A stretch of 64,000 nt of DNA from Metopolophium dirhodum (lineage: Eukaryota; Arthropoda; Insecta; Hemiptera; Aphididae): contig NC_083560.1 of the NCBI RefSeq assembly GCF_019925205.1, positions 24,571,145 through 24,635,144 on the forward strand. The letters are read 5' to 3'. The translations under genes were made by a program, and so were the position numbers. Below, piece after piece: positions 1 to 9,834 of this stretch; position 1 is the stretch's first letter, and each line of letters opens with the position of its first letter. The notes beneath the pieces are model-generated. The model was given only the letters and a program-made list of their open reading frames with translations, was not told where the DNA came from and ran no database searches.

Positions 1-538
1 ATATCAAAATCAACTCGGCTGTTTATTTACGAATGATTATTCAAGTTATAACTTAAACCCACCTTCGTCCGTCAACCAGAAAATCACCGTAAAACAATTT
101 ATTTTATTTCAATATTGTTTTCATATTTTGTAAAGTGTGTGATGTGAATACAATTTATACCATCTATGGTTCTAAATTTTTATACATTTCCCATACCAGA
201 TATCTATTAAATATTAATTATTAATTGTTCTTACATATTTTGGGTTTTCAATATTATATTATAAAACATAATGTATAAATTATTGTTAGTCTGATACCTA
301 GTCATTATAAATCATTGATAACATTTGGAAGTATTTTATTTTTTTTTTTGACTTAACTACTATAATATTATGTTAATAATTACAAATCACTTATATATTA
401 TAGTAATTAAGTTTCATGAACAGAATTATAATTTAAATAATTTTACATTTTTTTTGTGCATCCTAATTCTTAGTGGCATAACATTGATGGGATATTTTAT
501 GCATAATATGTTTGTTTTGGTATAAACAAAGGTTTATC
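1..538. repeat. AT-rich flank with a dispersed repeat fragment
   Basis: No gene is visible. Roughly 130-475 resembles 33,355-33,600: both carry a stretch with 'gtgatgtgaata' or 'taatgtgaatag' near one end and 'aagtttca(t/c)gaacagaattataatt' plus 'ttttttgt(g/a)catccta' near the other. This is a diverged dispersed repeat of unknown class in the same orientation. I see no terminal repeats or coding capacity, so it may be an old non-autonomous element. Confidence 0.5.
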
Positions 539-700
539 GGGCACGGAGTGGCCGAGTGGACTAAGGCATCGGTTCCAACGATCACCGATACCGGTTCAAA
601 ACCTCGGCCACGAGCGGCATTTTTCTTCGGGTTCACTGCACCGTCAAACCGCCTGTGTCAGACGCTAGACGACGCGTTCAGACAGTGAAAGGAAAATTTA
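539..700 (+). repeat. tRNA-derived SINE-like sequence
   Basis: The stretch begins with an A-box-like 'tggccgagtggactaagg', typical of tRNA-Ser or tRNA-Leu. About 45 bases on there is a B-box-like 'ggttcaaaacc' at 593-603. The two are spaced as in a type-II tRNA with a variable arm. The acceptor ends do not pair cleanly and the sequence runs into about 90 bases of non-tRNA body ('gtcagacgctagacgacg'). That favours a tRNA-derived SINE head over a functional tRNA. No second copy was seen in the window, so family membership is inferred from the promoter boxes only. Confidence 0.5.
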
Positions 701-714
701 CCTTTTAAACATAG

Positions 715-910
715 TGTATGTTTGTATGGGGGTTTTTCACGATAATTCAATTTGTACGTGAGTTATGAGCATTTTCTATTTGCAGTTTATAATATACCCA
801 AAACCTGTTAAACGTGATTGCAGCGCATAAATTCTATGTTTTACTTCACAACTCGGAAGCAACATTTTAATGTGTAATCACAAATCACTAATCAATAGTT
901 TGGTTGTTGG
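715..910. repeat. Dispersed repeat, left part (split by the P-like element)
   Basis: This segment and 2,588-2,960 together resemble 19,475-20,110. Shared landmarks are 'tttttcacgataattcaa' versus 'tttttcatgagaattcaa', the 'ttaaacgtgat..gcagcgcataaattctatgtt' block, and on the other side 'ataagaaataaaaaaa.tgtaatgggtagg'. The P-like element at 911-2,579 interrupts it, so the repeat is older than that insertion. Its class is unknown. Confidence 0.6.
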
Positions 911-2579
911 CAAGGTGGATATATAGAGGTGTAAACACTCTGATTATAAATTGATTGAAAAATGTACACCATTTGTGATTGCCACCGGGAGCGCTGACTA
1001 CCCGATGAAGGCTCATAATGTTCGTACTTCTATACGAAAATACGATTTACAATGCTGAATGCTTGCAAGTTGTAATGCCATAAAAAATAAAAATATAAGA
1101 TATCAATTTAATTTAAATAATGAATAACTTAGATGGATTTTTATTTAATAATTTTGAAACATAAATCTATCTTCAATTATACAATTATTGATAATTATCC
1201 ACATTTTTTTTGGGAATATTGATTTGTGGAGTAGTTGTAGACATGTTGCCTACCTATTTGTGTTATAATTAAAAATTTAAATTTATGAATTTATTGTAAT
1301 GATTGTCATATTGAAATATATTGATTAAAGTACCTACCTAATTGTAAATTTGTTATTTCCTTAATTTGGTACCACTACTTGTCATAATATGTTTATTTTT
1401 GTAAAAACATATTGTAGTTATTCTAATAATGGAATTATTGAAAATACCATCTCACTACTCAATGTCTCTATGGAAATTATTTATGTGTATAATAATAGTA
1501 CCTATTTACATCATATTATTATCCTAGTGTACCTCTTTTGGCTTTTGCATTCTTTTAAGTATCTACACAACCTACTTTTTTTGTACAAAAGGTGGTATGA
1601 AACTTATTTTTGTAACTTATCGAGTATTGTAGTATGCCTCTTAAGTGTTTTGTACCTGGGTGTAACTCTGGGTCACCCAAACAAAATAAAATATACAAAC
1701 AGCAGGGAGTAAAACTGCCTTCAGTATTCCATCCTCCTGAGGTAGATATTTCTTATACTAATTAATAATTAATATATATTTATATTATTATGTATATGTA
1801 TATTCAATGAAAAGTTCATATTAGGGTAAATAATTCATTACTTTTTAGAACATGATTGATACATGGAATTTAAAAATTCCACGAGCAGATAGATTATTAA
1901 CCAAAAAAGATGGAGTATGTGAACTCCATCTGTTAGCGTTTTTTAGTGTACTTACTAATTTAATTAATGTTCCATATTTCAATTATATGTATGTTCAATA
2001 TTCTATAGTTATGGATAAAGTAAATAATACCGGAGTCCCTTCCAAAGTTGGCTGTCTGGAACATCAGAATGAATTAACCAAATATATTATTAATTTCTAT
2101 TTGAACACCAGAATGATATTTGCATGTAAAAGGCATAATGATCAAATATCATACAAGAAAAATACGATAAAAAGATTAAAAAAAATATCAAAATTAATAT
2201 AAATATAAAATAGTAAAATACTACTTAACTACTGGTACATGTTTTCCAATCTGGATATTAAAATATATGAATTAAAAGTACCATATACACACATTGTACA
2301 TATTAAATTAAGTTACACTATTTAAAATTTAAAATTTAAAATATTAATTATTAGATCATGAAGTCCACAGTCCTCGTAATTACTAAATATACTAATTAGT
2401 AATTAGATTAATTAGAATAAAATGCTAAATTGCATAATGTGCCATACAAAATTGAATGTGTTTGAGCCTTCATCGGGTAGTCAGCGCTCCTGGTGGCAGT
2501 TACAAGTGGTGTACTTTTTTCGGCCCACTATCATAATGTAAAAGATGGGAAGTGTTTACACCTCTATATATCCACCTTG
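911..2579 (+). mobile_element. Non-autonomous P-superfamily DNA transposon
   Basis: The element is 1,669 bp and starts CAAGGTGGATATATAGAGG. A perfect 29-bp terminal inverted repeat lies at 911-939 and 2,551-2,579. A second, about 50-bp subterminal inverted repeat lies at 964-1,015 and 2,463-2,514. The 8-bp direct duplication GTTGTTGG flanks it at 903-910 and 2,580-2,587. An 8-bp duplication fits P and hAT elements. The THAP-type zinc-finger coding sequence inside, and the TIR-plus-subterminal-repeat design, favour the P superfamily. Full P-type transposases are about 750-900 aa, whereas only about 153 codons remain here, so most of the catalytic region is gone. Mobilisation would need transposase supplied in trans. 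Confidence 0.85.
1634..2202 (+). CDS. Truncated THAP-domain protein of the P-like element (two exons)
   Basis: Exon 1 (1,634-1,741) starts ATG CCT CTT AAG TGT and encodes the typical THAP opening MPLKCFVPGCNSG, with the first two zinc-ligand cysteines at residues 5 and 10. It ends at a GAG|GTAGAT donor. A 107-nt intron ends with ctttttag, and exon 2 (1,849-2,202) continues in phase through a 'W..KIPR.D' segment to VCELHL, which supplies the third cysteine and the histidine. The predicted protein is about 153 aa. Its last ~60 residues (GCLEHQNELTKYII onward, lysine-rich) look like the C-terminal tail of a P-type transposase, so the RNase-H-like catalytic core appears to have been removed by an in-frame internal deletion. 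By analogy with Drosophila KP-type deletion derivatives, the product could bind the element's DNA and repress transposition. That role is inference. Splice sites were read by eye only. Confidence 0.65.
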
Positions 2580-2587
2580 GTTGTTGG

Positions 2588-2960
2588 CTTCATTAATATC
2601 AATGCATACCTACAACGGAGAGATTTTTATTTTATGAAATTATTATAATATGGTTTGTTAGTCCAGTGGTTATCGAAATGGTTTGGTAACCACTATACCC
2701 GGCTCCTTTTTTGAACTGAGGTTTTTTAATGATGCCATTGCCATGCCTTATACCATGATTTATCATAAGAAATAAAAAAAATGTAATGGGTAGGTAAGGT
2801 TAAATATATGAAAATATGTATATAATTAAAATTAAGAATTCTACATAAATTATACATTTTTATTTACTCGCAATCATTTGACTTTCAAATATATATTTGG
2901 ATCATATTAAATTCTTCAAGGCAGCACGGTATTATATATATAAGGAAAACAATTTCCAAA
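2588..2960. repeat. Dispersed repeat, right part
   Basis: Continuation of the repeat split by the P-like element. It matches about 19,770-20,110, sharing 'aatgcatacct', a 'ccagtggtt' block, 'ctcctttttt.aactg.ggtttt' and 'catgaaataaaaaaatgtaatgggtagg'-like sequence. Divergence is substantial, which suggests an old family. Confidence 0.6.
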
Positions 2961-3334
2961 GCTATACCCAATTGCAATTGTTTTGGACACAGCTAACATT
3001 AATATATCAATAAACATTTTAAATACTTACGTGGAATCTTGTTTTAAAAGTATTTTTTTCTATGAATGTTAATAAAACTTTATTTGTTGGATAAAAACGC
3101 TTGAAAATTTAATGCAAGGCTCCTACTATATTGTTACAATGACATTTTAAAAATATTTAAAATCCTTAGTCTCAGTTTTTTTTTTTTTATAAGCATTTAA
3201 AGTTTAAGTCTTGACAAAATACGGAAAAATCACGAAAATTAGCAAATTATTTTGAGTTGAGAACTCTCAAAATATTTTCTTTTGAGATTTAAGATTTGAA
3301 AATATAATACAAGATTATTCATAAGTTTGTTTAC
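2961..3334. other. AT-rich spacer
   Basis: No ORF of note, RNA gene or terminal repeat is visible. A few short strings ('aatcctta', 'ttgagttgagaactctcaaaat') resemble the neighbouring dispersed repeat at 3,335-4,709, so this may be a degraded outer part of the same family. Confidence 0.4.
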
Positions 3335-4709
3335 TTTAATCAAAAAAAAGGTAGGTAAATGGATGTCACTCTGCTGAACAGTAGGTTACAAGTGGGTCAT
3401 CATTTGATGATATTATTGTAAAAAAAGTAATTCGATGGCTAAGAGGCCAAAAGTTATAAGTCCATTTTTTCTCAAAATCGTTTTATTAGTCCATAGGGTT
3501 TATCTAGGTCATCTTTTTGATTCGGTAAAACATTATAAGTCAATATCATAATTAAAACATGTTTTATTTATACTTTAATTTTTGTGTTTTTAGTTCAAGA
3601 TAGGTTTTTTTAGTGCACACATATAACAAGTCCTAATTTAATGAGACATACAATAAATATTTTAACATGATCTAAATATCAAGTGGACAAATATAACAAG
3701 TCCGGACTTGTTACTTTTATCAAAACAATACATTCACTTTGGACGTGTAATATTTTAGATAATATTGAATTTTGTTACCTATTTATAAAAAATGAATATG
3801 TCCGGACGTATTATTTTAAATAATAAAAATTTTTAATTTTAAATTACACTAAATAATATGATATCTTTAATTAGCATATAATATCAATAACACGAGTTTT
3901 ATTTGACTAAAAATTTGATGAAAAATGCAACTTTATAGTTTTTGAGATTCAATAAAAAAATGCAATATTTTTCATATTTTTTTACTATAAATCAATTTTT
4001 AATAAATCAGTTGCAACACCGAAAAACATTAATTCGACAACACAAACTGTTTGGTGTAGAATAATTTAAGATCTTAAAACTGCTCTCCTGTAAATTTAAT
4101 GTTTGGGACATACAACTTTTGGCCTCTTAGCCATCGATATAATATAACCTATTTACGTGGAGGCTTGTTTTAAATTTTCAATCCTTAGCCATAAAAGTTG
4201 AACATTTTATACATTTTTAACTACAAAATAATTATTGAATTTTAAATTAATTTTGTCAAAATTTGAACTTAAAATGTTTATAAAAAAAAATTGTGCCTAT
4301 GTATTTTCAATATTTTTCAACTGCTATTGTAACAGTATATCAGGAGCCTTGCATAAAATTTTCACGTTTTTCTACCCGACAAATAAAATATTATTGATAT
4401 TTATAGAAAAAAAACTAAACAAATTGAGAACTGACAATGTCCGTAATTCGTAATCTGCTCAAAAAGAAAAAATTATTTTCAAAATTTTATCGCGTATAGA
4501 AAATGCTACTATAAACATTCAGTGAAATTTTCAAGAATCTACAGTCATACTTTTTTAATTAAAACAATATAAGAAAATCGTTACACGAGAAATCGAGTGA
4601 ATATAAAATGTTGTAAAAATATGAATTTCAAACGTTCATAAAAATTGAATTTGACTTTCTTGTAGAAATTTTTTTTTTGATTAAGGTAGATAAATATATG
4701 GATAATCTT
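3335..4709. repeat. Dispersed repeat host of the copia insertion (left part)
   Basis: The block begins with the landmark 'ggatgtcactctgctgaaca' and 'gtaggttacaagtgggtca', shared with 25,270-25,320. It continues with poly-A-rich segments and 'aaaattgaacttaaaatg'-type stretches that match 25,440-26,020. The 3,440-4,140 part contains extra sequence not seen in the 25-kb copy, including 'atggctaagaggccaaaagtt' near 3,440 and its reverse complement near 4,115-4,140. This looks like a nested inverted-repeat insert of about 700 bp. The copia element interrupts the repeat at 4,709/4,710. Confidence 0.6.
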
Positions 4710-4981
4710 TGTTGAAGTACACAGATATACAGAAGTTAAAAGGTAAATAATAATATAATCGGATATATATAATATAATAATAAGTATAATGATACGATGT
4801 ACAATAGTGTTACGAGGCGTAATATAAATCAACGACTAACTATGTATACCCGGCTACACTACGCAGGACATATAATATGCTGTAGTATATAAAAATGTAT
4901 AGTCAGCGTCTGATGAACTACAGTGTGAATATATTACTTATACACTACATTATATAGGGTGTTTTGTTTATAATTCCAACA
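4710..4981 (-). repeat. Copia 3' LTR
   Basis: On the minus strand it reads TGTTGGAATTATAAAC ... GTACTTCAACA, 272 bp. It is a direct repeat of 9,177-9,448 with one mismatch noticed. TATA-like stretches ('tatataaaaatg' reversed, 'tatatataat') are present, but the promoter start was not resolved. Confidence 0.95.
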
Positions 4982-4993
4982 CTTTCCCTTAAA
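4982..4993 (-). other. Copia polypurine tract
   Basis: On the minus strand TTTAAGGGAAAG directly abuts the TGTTGG start of the 3' LTR. This is the expected position for the plus-strand DNA primer in reverse transcription. It lies 10 nt downstream of the polyprotein stop codon. Confidence 0.85.
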
Positions 4994-5003
4994 CAATATA
5001 CCC

Positions 5004-8000
5004 TTATACATCAATATTTATAACTCCTAACATCTCCCTTAGCTCATTGAACCGCGTTCGTGGAGTTGGTTTTGTCATAATGTCCGCAATCTGCTCCTTG
5101 CTGGATATGTACTCCAATGAAAACAATCCCTCATTGAACTTTTCTCTTATATAGTGGTAGCGAACATCTATGTGCTTCGTTCTTCTATGAAACTCTGGAT
5201 TTTTTACGAGTTTAATCGCACTTTGATTGTCTCCATACATTGTTGGCACCGTTTTTGGCTGGTCCAGCAATTCACCTAAAAACAATTTTAACCAAGTTAA
5301 TTCTTGTACTGCTTGACTTAAAGCTATGTACTCTGATTCAGTTGTGCTAAGGCTAACACACTGTTGACGACGTGAACTCCATGCTATACTTCCAGATCCT
5401 AATGTAAATACTGACCCTGATGTTGATCTTCTTGTATCCAAGTCACCTGCATAGTCAGCATCACTGTATCCTTTTAACATGAGTTTTTGTCTAGAACTAA
5501 ATACCAATCCAAAATTAATAGTTCCCTTTAAATATTTTAAAATTCGTTTCACTGCTGTCCAGTGTTGTTCCTTTGGATCCTCGATGTATCTACTAACTAG
5601 ATTTACTGAAAAAGTTATGTCCGGTCTTGTAATCTGACTGAGATATAATAAGCTTCCGACTGCTTCACGATATGGGACTTTACTAGTTAAATTAGTATTT
5701 TGTTGCTTGTCATCTAATGAATGTTGAGGGTCTGCTGGTATTTGAACTGATTTTGCTTCAGTCATATTGAACTTCTCCAATACTCTTTTACAATACAACC
5801 CTTGGTGCATTACAATTGATCCATCAGATTTTCGCTCAATTTCTGTACCTAAAAATTGATTCAATTCTCCTTCGGTAATATTGAAATGTTGTCTCAAATA
5901 TTCAATTAATGCATGTACATCTTGACTCGATGTAGCTGCAACTAGACCATCATCAACAAATATAGCGACGATTAATACTTTGTTATTTTCTCTATTAACA
6001 AAAACACAGGGATCTGCTTTTGTTTCTAATAGATTAAAGTTAAGAAGAAATGTTTTGAACTTTATGTTCCAACATCGTGGTGACTGCTTTAGGCCATATA
6101 AACTGCGTTGAAGTCTGCACACCATTTCGGTACCATCGTTGAACCCTTCTGGTTGTCTCATGTAAATTTCTTCGTCCAAATCTCCATATAGAAAGGCTGT
6201 TTGAACGTCAAATTGTCGAAGTTGTAATTGTTCTGCTGCTGATATAGCTAATATAGACCGAATTGAATCGAACTTTACTACAGGACTAAAGGTTTCATTA
6301 AAATCAATACCGAACATTTGACTATACCCTTTTGCTACTAGCCTAGCCTTGTATCGATCAACATGTCCATGAACATTATATTTTGTTTTATACACCCAAC
6401 CACAATTTACAATAGTTCTGTCCTTAGGTAAACTTACGAGCGACCATGTTCCGTTTTGTTCAAGAGATTCCATTTCATTGTTCATGGCTTCTATCCATTT
6501 TTCTGAATTTTGTGACTCCACAGCTTCCTTGAAATTCACTGGATCGGATTCGACTACGAAAAAGGCTGAATTATCATAACGTAATGGTTTCTTAATATTA
6601 CTTCTGTCTCGCAAGTTGTACACGTTGACATTTGATCCATTTTCTTGTTCATGTTCTTGTTTTTCATTGTCATCTACACTTATTGACCCAAATTTATTTT
6701 CCATGACTTCATCTCCTTCTGATGTATTGCTGTGTTCTAAAGAGCCGTCTTTGTGTAAGCTAAGAACATCAATGTTATTACTATCATTTAAATTATTAGA
6801 ACATTCTACACGTTGGTCATTTACAACACTTTCATCCTTGAAAATAACGTCTCTACTAAGTGACACCTCGTTATTTTCTTTATACCAAATACGATACCCT
6901 TTTGAAGTTTCTGAATATCCAACAAAGTATCCTTTTCGACTTTTTGCATCCCACTTCTTTCGTCGTTGTTTTGGAACTAAACTATATGCATTTATTCCAA
7001 ATTCTACAAACTTTTCTATTTTAGGAAGTTTATCAAACCATAACTCATATGGAGTTTTACATACTTTCCCTGAATTACCAGTATAATTGAATGAGAACAC
7101 TACTGTATTGACTGCTTCTGCCCACAGTGATTTTGGAAAATTCTTGGCATATATCATTGTTCTGGCTGCCTCACAAATAGTCCTCATTGAACGTTCAGCT
7201 CTTCCATTTTGTTCAGGAGTATAAGGTACACTTGTTTCATGCTTTATTCCAAAAATATTTAGAATTGATTGAACTTCAGAATTCTTATATTCTAATCCAC
7301 AGTCACTTCTAATAGTTTTAATAACATTTTTAGTTTGAGTTTTAACCATACTCAGAAAACAATTAAGTTTTTCTTTAACCTCAGATTTATGTTTCATAAA
7401 ATAAACATAAGTATATTTAGAATAATCATCTTTAAAAATAATGAAATATCTTTTACCTCCTAATGAATTCTCTTCCATGGGTCCACATACGTCGCTGTGT
7501 ATTATTTGCCCTGGTTCAATAGTTATTGTTTCGCTCTGAGTGAACGTCTCCTTATGCTGTTTGCCATAGATGCATGGTTCACAGAATAACTGTCCTTGTA
7601 TATCTGTAAATTGTATTTGATTGTGTTTTAAATACTCACGAACATGTTTGACATTCTGATGACATAGTATTTTGTGCCAGTGTTCTAATGTTAATTTCTT
7701 AACTGCAACGTTAGCACAGTGTCCAATTTCCTGTGAAATATCTGTTTTGATTAGCATTGAAAACAATTTATTCTCACGAACACCGACTGCAATTACACGA
7801 TTATCCATTTTAAATGTACAACCTTTACTGTCTGTCACCATTGTAATTCCTTTATCAAGGCATGCCCCACAAGAAAATAAATTTACTTTTATATCAGGTA
7901 CATATAAAACATTTTTTAAGTAGCCTTTTATCCACTTATTGTTAACATAAGTATGAATATTTATGTTACCTTTTCCGACTGCCATAATGTGCTTACCATC

Positions 8001-8969
8001 TCCAATACGTACAGGCGAATGCACATAAAAATTTTTATAATCGACGAACCACTCTTTCCGATTTGTCATGTGGTCGCTCGCACCTGAGTCCACATACCAT
8101 TTGTCTGAGTCGTCGATTTCTTCAATTTTTCTTTGTACACCAATAAGCGCCAAACCGGAAGTTGATTTCTTTTCTTCTTGTTCCCTTTTGAATATCCTGC
8201 AGTCCCTTTTCCAGTGTCCTGGTTTTTTACAGTGGTTGCATTTTCCTGGTTTTGTATTATCATTTTTGTTCCCGTATTTTTGACTTTTAATATACTTGCC
8301 TTTGTTTGCAGTCAAAGCAATACTTTCAGCACCATCGTTACGGACCTCCTGTCCTTGCACTTGTCGTGTTTCTTCCACCATCAATCGAGTGGTTAACTGT
8401 TCTAGCGTTCTATTTGTACTATTCATTGAGTCCCATGCACTGTAGAAGTGCCTATAGCTATCAGGTAATGTCATCAAAATTTTTGTAATCAACATTGATT
8501 CTGAGATAGGTTCTCCCAATTGTTTTAGTTGTCTACTTAGATTTTCTAGTTTCGAAATATGACCGGCTATATTGTCCTTAGGATCCATTGTATAACGATA
8601 GAATTTTTGTTGTACTATTGTTATGCTTGTGTCCGACATTTGTTCGTACACACTAAGTAATTTGTTCCACATACCATATGCTGTGTCACAGTTCATAATG
8701 TATTGTAGAGGTTGTTCATCTAGCGAAGTGACGATACATTTTTGAGCCTTATTATCTGCCCTTTTCCATATTGAAAAATCAACACTATGCCTTTTTCTCG
8801 CTTCATCTTCAGTTTCATTACCGATTTTTGCTAAAATTGGTTTCTTTGATTTTCCTGTTACTACATCAAATATTTCAGCTGCATTCATGATAACCTTAAT
8901 TTGAAATTTCCACATGTCCCAATTTGATGCATCTTTGAGTTTGTTGATTTTATATTGTTCGTTCTCCAT
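5004..8969 (-). CDS. Copia gag-pol polyprotein (intact, 1,321 aa)
   Basis: A single ORF encodes all retrotransposition proteins, as is usual for Ty1/copia. Gag occupies residues ~1-260 and includes a CCHC zinc knuckle (C244, C247, H252, C257). Aspartic protease has DSGAS at 294-298. Integrase has its HHCC finger (H432, H437, C463, C466) and a D493/D556/E592 triad with the D-35-E spacing. Reverse transcriptase spans ~830-1,075, with FDVQTAFLYG (catalytic D921) and FVDD at 1,004-1,007. RNase H spans ~1,165-1,290, with likely acidic residues D1170, E1211 and D1247. Integrase before RT is the diagnostic copia order. No frameshift or stop was found and all catalytic residues are present. The ATG at 8,969 is the first in frame and follows a ~190-nt leader. 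Gag and Pol are not separated by a frameshift, so their ratio would have to be set by splicing or proteolysis, as in Drosophila copia. Confidence 0.97.
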   Translation of the reverse strand: MENEQYKINKLKDASNWDMWKFQIKVIMNAAEIFDVVTGKSKKPILAKIGNETEDEARKRHSVDFSIWKRADNKAQKCIVTSLDEQPLQYIMNCDTAYGMWNKLLSVYEQMSDTSITIVQQKFYRYTMDPKDNIAGHISKLENLSRQLKQLGEPISESMLITKILMTLPDSYRHFYSAWDSMNSTNRTLEQLTTRLMVEETRQVQGQEVRNDGAESIALTANKGKYIKSQKYGNKNDNTKPGKCNHCKKPGHWKRDCRIFKREQEEKKSTSGLALIGVQRKIEEIDDSDKWYVDSGASDHMTNRKEWFVDYKNFYVHSPVRIGDGKHIMAVGKGNINIHTYVNNKWIKGYLKNVLYVPDIKVNLFSCGACLDKGITMVTDSKGCTFKMDNRVIAVGVRENKLFSMLIKTDISQEIGHCANVAVKKLTLEHWHKILCHQNVKHVREYLKHNQIQFTDIQGQLFCEPCIYGKQHKETFTQSETITIEPGQIIHSDVCGPMEENSLGGKRYFIIFKDDYSKYTYVYFMKHKSEVKEKLNCFLSMVKTQTKNVIKTIRSDCGLEYKNSEVQSILNIFGIKHETSVPYTPEQNGRAERSMRTICEAARTMIYAKNFPKSLWAEAVNTVVFSFNYTGNSGKVCKTPYELWFDKLPKIEKFVEFGINAYSLVPKQRRKKWDAKSRKGYFVGYSETSKGYRIWYKENNEVSLSRDVIFKDESVVNDQRVECSNNLNDSNNIDVLSLHKDGSLEHSNTSEGDEVMENKFGSISVDDNEKQEHEQENGSNVNVYNLRDRSNIKKPLRYDNSAFFVVESDPVNFKEAVESQNSEKWIEAMNNEMESLEQNGTWSLVSLPKDRTIVNCGWVYKTKYNVHGHVDRYKARLVAKGYSQMFGIDFNETFSPVVKFDSIRSILAISAAEQLQLRQFDVQTAFLYGDLDEEIYMRQPEGFNDGTEMVCRLQRSLYGLKQSPRCWNIKFKTFLLNFNLLETKADPCVFVNRENNKVLIVAIFVDDGLVAATSSQDVHALIEYLRQHFNITEGELNQFLGTEIERKSDGSIVMHQGLYCKRVLEKFNMTEAKSVQIPADPQHSLDDKQQNTNLTSKVPYREAVGSLLYLSQITRPDITFSVNLVSRYIEDPKEQHWTAVKRILKYLKGTINFGLVFSSRQKLMLKGYSDADYAGDLDTRRSTSGSVFTLGSGSIAWSSRRQQCVSLSTTESEYIALSQAVQELTWLKLFLGELLDQPKTVPTMYGDNQSAIKLVKNPEFHRRTKHIDVRYHYIREKFNEGLFSLEYISSKEQIADIMTKPTPRTRFNELREMLGVINIDV

Positions 8970-9000
8970 ATTTAAACAAAACGTAGATGTACACTATCTG

Positions 9001-9045
9001 CACACTAAGAAACGCACGCACACTACGAAACGCACGCACACTACA
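9001..9045. repeat. Short tandem repeat in the copia leader
   Basis: About two and a half copies of an 18-nt unit, 'cacacta(a/c)gaaacgcacg', lie between the primer binding site and the gag start. They may form structure in the leader RNA. No function can be assigned. Confidence 0.7.
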
Positions 9046-9162
9046 CTGCACTTACTTCGCGAATTATTATTGCTGTACACTGTCTGTACACAAAAAACAC
9101 GCAATTCGTTAATCAATTATTATTTTACTAATTATTCACGACTTTATTATAAAGACCTTACT

Positions 9163-9176
9163 CTGGGCCCATAACC
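9163..9176 (-). other. Copia primer binding site, half tRNA-iMet type
   Basis: The plus strand reads CTGGGCCCATAACC immediately beside the 5' LTR. This matches the anticodon arm of eukaryotic initiator tRNA-Met (anticodon CAT), not its 3' CCA end. Priming by a cleaved tRNA-iMet fragment is known for Drosophila copia and yeast Ty5. Adjacent position and the 14-nt match make the call strong. Confidence 0.85.
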
Positions 9177-9448
9177 TGTTGAAGTACACAGATATACAGA
9201 AGTTAAAAGGTAAATAATAATATAATCGGATATATATAATATAATAATAAGTATAATGATACGATGTACAATAGTGTTACGAGGCGTAATATAAATCAAC
9301 GACTAACTATGTATACCCGGCTACACTACGCAGGACATATAATATGCTGTAGTATATAAAAATGTATAGTCAGCGTCTGATGAACTACAGTGTGAATATA
9401 TTACTTATACACTACATTATATAGAGTGTTTTGTTTATAATTCCAACA
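9177..9448 (-). repeat. Copia 5' LTR
   Basis: 272-bp direct repeat of the 3' LTR. It begins TGTTGAAGTACAC and ends TTCCAACA on the plus strand, and is followed by the ATCTT target duplication. Confidence 0.95.
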
Positions 9449-9830
9449 ATCTTGTATTACATTTTCAAATCTTAGATTGAAAAAGAAAAATTTTTATAAA
9501 TTCTCAACTCAAAATAATTTGCTAATTTTTGTTATTTTTTCGTATTTTGTCAATATTTGAACTTTAAATGCTTATAAATAAAAACTGTGACTAAGGATTT
9601 TTAATTTTTTTCATCTGCCTTTGAAACAATAACCTAGGAGACTTCTATTAAATTGTCAAGCTTTTTTACACAACAAACAAAATTTTGTTGATATTTGTAG
9701 AAAAAAAAAACTAAATGAAAAAATGAAAACTGAAAATGTCCGGAAACAGCTCAAAATAAGTCAAAATATTTGGAAAATGTTATGGTGTATAGAAAATGCT
9801 AATATATACATTCAATTAAAAAATGTCATG
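9449..9830. repeat. Dispersed repeat host of the copia insertion (right part)
   Basis: Continues the interrupted repeat and matches ~26,023-26,400, sharing 'acattttcaaatcttaga', 'tgactaaggatttttaattt' and 'aaacaataacctaggag'. Order and orientation are the same as in the 26-kb copy, so the copia insertion is clean. Confidence 0.75.
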
Positions 9831-9834
9831 TGCC

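Larger units (their letters stand above)
4710..9448 (-). mobile_element. Complete Ty1/copia LTR retrotransposon
   Basis: All structural parts are present: two 272-bp LTRs (TG...CA), a 5-bp target duplication ATCTT at 4,705-4,709 and 9,449-9,453, a primer binding site, one uninterrupted gag-pol ORF and a polypurine tract. Only one LTR difference was found by eye (4,958 region 'atagggtg' versus 'atagagtg'), pointing to a recent insertion. The paralogous empty site at 26,023-26,027 carries a single ATCTT in the same repeat context. The element is likely competent for its own transposition, although activity cannot be shown from sequence. Confidence 0.95.

Noticed and set aside
1389..1712. 107-codon plus-strand ORF
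   Set aside because: Hydrophobic AT-driven translation overlapping THAP exon 1 in another frame; the THAP frame explains the region.
8066..8263. 65-codon minus-strand ORF inside copia
   Set aside because: Alternative frame overlapping the zinc-knuckle/protease region; no independent support.
6616..8488. Plus-strand ORFs inside the copia element
   Set aside because: Antisense shadows of the intact gag-pol polyprotein.
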